From the NCBI GenBank assembly GCA_036554605.1, contig DATBMY010000246.1:1-7914 (forward strand): a stretch of 7,914 nt of DNA, in the 5' to 3' direction. Both the position numbers and the translations under genes were made by a program. Below the pieces are notes generated by a model. That model had not been told where the DNA came from and did not search any database. It saw only the letters and a program-made list of their open reading frames with translations. Source of the stretch: DATBMY01 sp036554605 (GTDB lineage: Bacteria; Acidobacteriota; Blastocatellia; UBA7656). This document shows positions 5,463 through 7,914 of the stretch, one piece after another; position 1 is the first letter of the stretch; every line of letters starts with the position of its first letter.

Positions 5463-6563
5463 ATGGCCGATTTCACGATTGGGATTGAAGAAGAGTTTCA
5501 GATCATAGACCCCGAAACGCGAGAGCTTCGCTCACACATCACGGAGATGATTGACGAAGGGCGCATGATACTGGGCGAGCAGGTAAAGCCCGAGATGCAC
5601 CAGTCAATGATCGAGGTAGGCACGGGGATTTGCGGAAACGTAGAAGAAGCGCGCGCGGACCTGATAAGGTTGCGAAGGACAGTGGCGGGGCTCGCGCAGA
5701 AGAAGGGCCTGAGGATCGCCGCCGCATCGACGCACCCGATATCGCTGTGGCGAGACCAGAAGATCACGCCCGACCAGCATTATGAAGCGTTGATAAACGA
5801 GATGCAGTTTCTCGCCCATTCGCTCCTGATTTTTGGGCTTCACGTACATGTGGGGGTGGAGGACCGCGAGGCGCAGATTCACCTGATGAATGCCGCGCGC
5901 TATTTCCTGCCGCACCTGCTTGCCGTCTCGACCAGCTCTCCCTTCTGGATGGGCGTCGACACGGGCCTGAAGAGCTACAGGTCCGAAGTATTCAAGAAAT
6001 TCCCGAGGACCGATATACCGGATTACTTCAGCAGCTATTCCGAGTTCGACAATTATGTCAAGCTGCTGCTCAAGACCGGATGCATTGATAAGCCGAAGAA
6101 GATCTGGTGGGACATACGGCCTCATCCATTATTCCCTACGCTCGAGATAAGAATATGCGATCTGCCGTCAAAAGTTGAAGAGGTGATAACGCTCGCCGCC
6201 TTGATTCAGGCGATAATCGCGAAGCTCTATAAGCTGTACCGTCAGAATATGGGTTTCCGGCTCTACCGCCGCGCGCTCATACAAGAGAACAAATGGCGGG
6301 CGGTGCGCTGGGGCATCGAAGGAAAGCTCATTGATTTCGGCAAGCAGGTAGAGGTCCCGGTCGCCGATTTGATAGGCGAGCTGGTTGAGTTCGTCGACGA
6401 CGTGGTCGACGAGCTTGGGAGCCGCAAGGAAGTCAATCACGTCTTCACGATCCTGAAAGAAGGCACGAGCGCGGATCGGCAGCTGCGCAAATTCAAAGAG
6501 ACGGGCAATCTCTATTCAGTTGTCGACCAGCTTATCGAAGAGACCATGGAGGGCGTGGTTTAG
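5463..6563 (+). CDS. Carboxylate-amine ligase, GCS2/YbdK family (glutamate-cysteine ligase-like)
   Basis: Members have the glutamine-synthetase-related fold and ligate an amine to a carboxylate, usually the gamma-carboxylate of glutamate, with ATP. YbdK of E. coli has weak glutamate-cysteine ligase activity. At 366 residues the length matches that family. Hallmarks are complete: the N-terminal metal-binding GIEEEF (7-12), MIEVGTG with Glu51 (49-55), the HVHVGV strand (127-132), TGLKSYRSEVFKKFPRTDIPDYF (167-189), the signature IWWDIRPHPLFPTLEIRICD (214-233) and ENKWRAVRWG (275-284). A helical C-terminal part (300-366) completes it. The enzyme therefore looks active, but the true substrates are not determined by these motifs. 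It is the third amide ligase of the cluster, 95 nt after the second, and may be read through or use its own weak promoter. Confidence 0.93.
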   Translation: MADFTIGIEEEFQIIDPETRELRSHITEMIDEGRMILGEQVKPEMHQSMIEVGTGICGNVEEARADLIRLRRTVAGLAQKKGLRIAAASTHPISLWRDQKITPDQHYEALINEMQFLAHSLLIFGLHVHVGVEDREAQIHLMNAARYFLPHLLAVSTSSPFWMGVDTGLKSYRSEVFKKFPRTDIPDYFSSYSEFDNYVKLLLKTGCIDKPKKIWWDIRPHPLFPTLEIRICDLPSKVEEVITLAALIQAIIAKLYKLYRQNMGFRLYRRALIQENKWRAVRWGIEGKLIDFGKQVEVPVADLIGELVEFVDDVVDELGSRKEVNHVFTILKEGTSADRQLRKFKETGNLYSVVDQLIEETMEGVV

Positions 6564-6600
6564 TTTTACAGGGCAGTATTGAAACGATTCATCGCATGTC

Positions 6601-6617
6601 CTGCGTCAGAGTCGCAG
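6601..6617 (+). other. Small hairpin downstream of the ligase cluster
   Basis: CTGCG (6601-6605) and CGCAG (6613-6617) are exact inverted copies around a 7-nt loop, 38 nt after the stop at 6563. There is no T-run, so it could be a 3'-end stabilising structure or chance. Confidence 0.25.
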
Positions 6618-6637
6618 TAATCGGGCAGCCAGCCCCG

Positions 6638-6661
6638 CGGCAGCCAAAATAGGCCGTTTTT
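6638..6661 (+). terminator. Weak candidate intrinsic terminator after the ligase cluster
   Basis: CGGC (6638-6641) can pair with GCCG (6653-6656), with one further G-U pair outside. The loop is 11 nt, and five Ts follow directly (6657-6661). The stem is short for an efficient terminator, so termination here would be partial at best. Confidence 0.3.
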
Positions 6662-6679
6662 CTCGAATATCTTTCCATC

Positions 6680-6708
6680 TTGCCCGCGGGCATAACGATT
6701 GCTAAAAA
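6680..6708 (+). promoter_or_regulatory. Candidate promoter of the DUF4956-like membrane protein gene
   Basis: TTGCCC (6680-6685) and TAAAAA (6703-6708) each match 4 of 6 consensus bases with a 17-nt spacer. Transcription would begin near 6715, downstream of the TTG at 6699. This agrees with initiation at the ATG at 6747. Moderate pattern match only. Confidence 0.3.
6681..6692. promoter_or_regulatory. 12-bp perfect palindrome, candidate operator
   Basis: TGCCCGCGGGCA reads identically on both strands. It lies 54 nt before the preferred start of the membrane-protein gene and overlaps its candidate -35 element, where a dimeric repressor could act. No regulator family is recognised. Confidence 0.35.
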
Positions 6709-6746
6709 GACCCGGGGCATTCACCAGACTTGAGGTAGATACTCTT

Positions 6747-7874
6747 ATGAGCGACCGCAGAGATCGATTTGATGAATCATCAAATACTTCAAATGAAGAT
6801 CGAGATAGAAATCGCGAGACTGGCAGATTTCAAGATGTAAGGCTAAGCGCGCAGTCGGCAATAAGGCGCGCCTCGGGGCTCGGAAACAAGAAAGAGGGCC
6901 CGCCATCAGGCTCCAAGCTAAAAAAGTTATCTGAAACGCCTACGCTATTGATCGGGCTGCTGCTGGTCGGTCTGGTGACGCTGGCGATTGTCATTTATCT
7001 TATAACCAGCCGTGGGGAGGCGCCTCAGACTGCGCAGCAGGCTCCCGCATCAGAGAGGGCCGCTCAGCAGTCACCTGCTCAACAGACCCCGGCTCAACCC
7101 TCCCAGCAACCTTCTACGCAGCAGCAGCCCGCCGCGCGGGGTGAGGAACCATTTCCTTTCGGGCTCTTTTCATCTCCGGACATAGCGGACGAGACGACGG
7201 GGGATGTGAACTGGCTTCAGCTGAGCGCCAGCATAGTATTAAGACTCGCTCTCGCGGCGCTGCTAACGGCGATGCTTGCCTTCAGGCCGCGAAAAGATTT
7301 GCCCGTTTTGCAGCGTAACCCTTATGTCGCGCAGACCCAGATACTGCTCGCCGTCGTGGCTTCGGCCCTGATGATGATAGTGGCCGACAACGCCGCTCGC
7401 GCGTTCGGTATATTCGCCGCCGCGTCTCTTGTCAGATTCAGGACCAATATAAGGGACCCGAAAGAGATTACCGTGCTGCTCGTGAGCCTCGGCATAGGGC
7501 TGGCAACGGGTGTGGGGCGTCCGGCGCTCGCAATAATTCTCGCGCTGTTCGTGCTGCTCGTGCTATGGGTGCTTGAATATTATGAGCCCGCCCAGATCTT
7601 TCGCTCTATGGAGCTGACCATCGCTACTCGCCGCGTCGACGAGACGGATGAGATAATCAGGGAGATATTTGATAAGCACAATATTACATCGGAACTGCGC
7701 AAGGTGGACCGCGAGGACGAAAAGAACCCGATAGGGAAGATTGTCTATTACGTCAACGTCAATTCCGGCGATAGCACGGACAACCTGAGCGAAGAATTAT
7801 TTGCCTCCGACCCTGACAATATTGATAGCGTTCAATGGGACCAGAAGAAGAGCACGTCTTATATATACCGGTAG
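6747..7874 (+). CDS. Multi-spanning membrane protein with MgtC/DUF4956-like core and Q/P-rich linker
   Basis: I chose the ATG at 6747 (375 residues; GAGG at 6732-6735) over an upstream in-frame TTG at 6699 that has no clear ribosome site. Residues 1-65 are charged and disorder-like, followed by a first membrane segment (66-87), a Q/P/A-rich linker (91-130) and further hydrophobic segments at about 160-178, 197-214, 218-229 (short), 240-256 and 258-277. The stretch AASLVRFRTNIRDPKEITVLLVSLGIGLATGVG (225-257), in which a short helix leads to an RFRT motif and a Gly-rich helix, resembles DUF4956 and, more distantly, MgtC. Residues 286-375 form a soluble alpha/beta C-terminal domain, possibly ACT/ferredoxin-like. 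The positive-inside pattern (KKLSE before segment 1, RPRKD after segment 2) puts both termini in the cytoplasm and the linker in the periplasm. Function is unknown; DUF4956 proteins are often neighbours of VTC-type polyphosphate polymerases, but none is seen here. Confidence 0.75.
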   Translation: MSDRRDRFDESSNTSNEDRDRNRETGRFQDVRLSAQSAIRRASGLGNKKEGPPSGSKLKKLSETPTLLIGLLLVGLVTLAIVIYLITSRGEAPQTAQQAPASERAAQQSPAQQTPAQPSQQPSTQQQPAARGEEPFPFGLFSSPDIADETTGDVNWLQLSASIVLRLALAALLTAMLAFRPRKDLPVLQRNPYVAQTQILLAVVASALMMIVADNAARAFGIFAAASLVRFRTNIRDPKEITVLLVSLGIGLATGVGRPALAIILALFVLLVLWVLEYYEPAQIFRSMELTIATRRVDETDEIIREIFDKHNITSELRKVDREDEKNPIGKIVYYVNVNSGDSTDNLSEELFASDPDNIDSVQWDQKKSTSYIYR

Positions 7875-7894
7875 GGTCTCGATCGTAGCCGCTG

Positions 7895-7911
7895 CCAGTG
7901 CTTATTACTGG
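7895..7911 (+). other. Hairpin at the right edge, possible start of a terminator
   Basis: CCAGT (7895-7899) and ACTGG (7907-7911) are exact inverted copies around a 7-nt loop, 20 nt after the membrane-protein stop. The window ends 3 nt later, so whether a T-run follows cannot be seen. Confidence 0.3.
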
Positions 7912-7914
7912 GCT

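Noticed and set aside
5604..6125. 173-codon minus-strand frame inside the GCS2 ligase gene
   Set aside because: It is antisense to strongly conserved motifs (HVHVGV, TGLKSYRS), with no family features of its own.
6699..6746. TTG-initiated N-terminal extension of 16 residues for the membrane protein
   Set aside because: There is no clear ribosome site before 6699. The ATG at 6747 has a GAGG in range, and the candidate promoter would start transcription after the TTG.

Overview
The window looks like an ordinary chromosomal segment of a moderately GC-rich, Gram-negative-type bacterium. An Acidobacteriota (Blastocatellia-like) origin is my best guess. It rests on the style of the secreted protein, the small conserved protein and the DUF4956-like membrane protein, not on a marker gene. 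There are no RNA genes, CRISPR arrays, insertion sequences or integrase genes. Codon choice looks uniform across the genes, including unusually free use of the Ile codon ATA, so nothing points to recent transfer.

Left block (1-1848, + strand): the end of a lectin/glucanase-fold (LamG/DUF1080-like) protein, then a complete biosynthetic-type acetyl-CoA acetyltransferase (thiolase) with all its catalytic residues, then a 110-residue conserved hypothetical protein with an Sm/SH3-like barrel pattern. The gaps are 19 and 21 nt, which suggests one transcript. The small gene is convergent with a minus-strand gene at 1858-2814, with only 9 bp between the two stops. That gene encodes a secreted protein with a signal peptide, a charged linker and a LolA/lipoprotein-sorting-like domain, and it begins at a TTG codon.

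The divergent intergenic region 2815-3054 holds candidate promoters for both directions and two small inverted repeats.

Central block (3055-6563, + strand) is the most interesting part. It holds three amide-bond-forming ligases of different architecture in a row: a RimK/glutathione-synthetase-like ATP-grasp enzyme, a larger ATP-grasp protein that looks circularly permuted (glutathionylspermidine-synthetase-like), and a GCS2/YbdK-type carboxylate-amine ligase. The first two are 3 nt apart; the third follows after 95 nt. Together they look like a small pathway making a peptide-like or gamma-glutamyl-type metabolite, or a conjugate, of unknown identity.

Right block (6564-7914): a 183-nt leader containing a possible weak terminator and a 12-bp perfect palindrome overlapping a candidate promoter. 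It is followed by a multi-spanning membrane protein with an MgtC/DUF4956-like core and an unusual N-terminal extension (charged tail, extra membrane segment, Q/P-rich linker). The last 40 nt hold a small hairpin and no gene.
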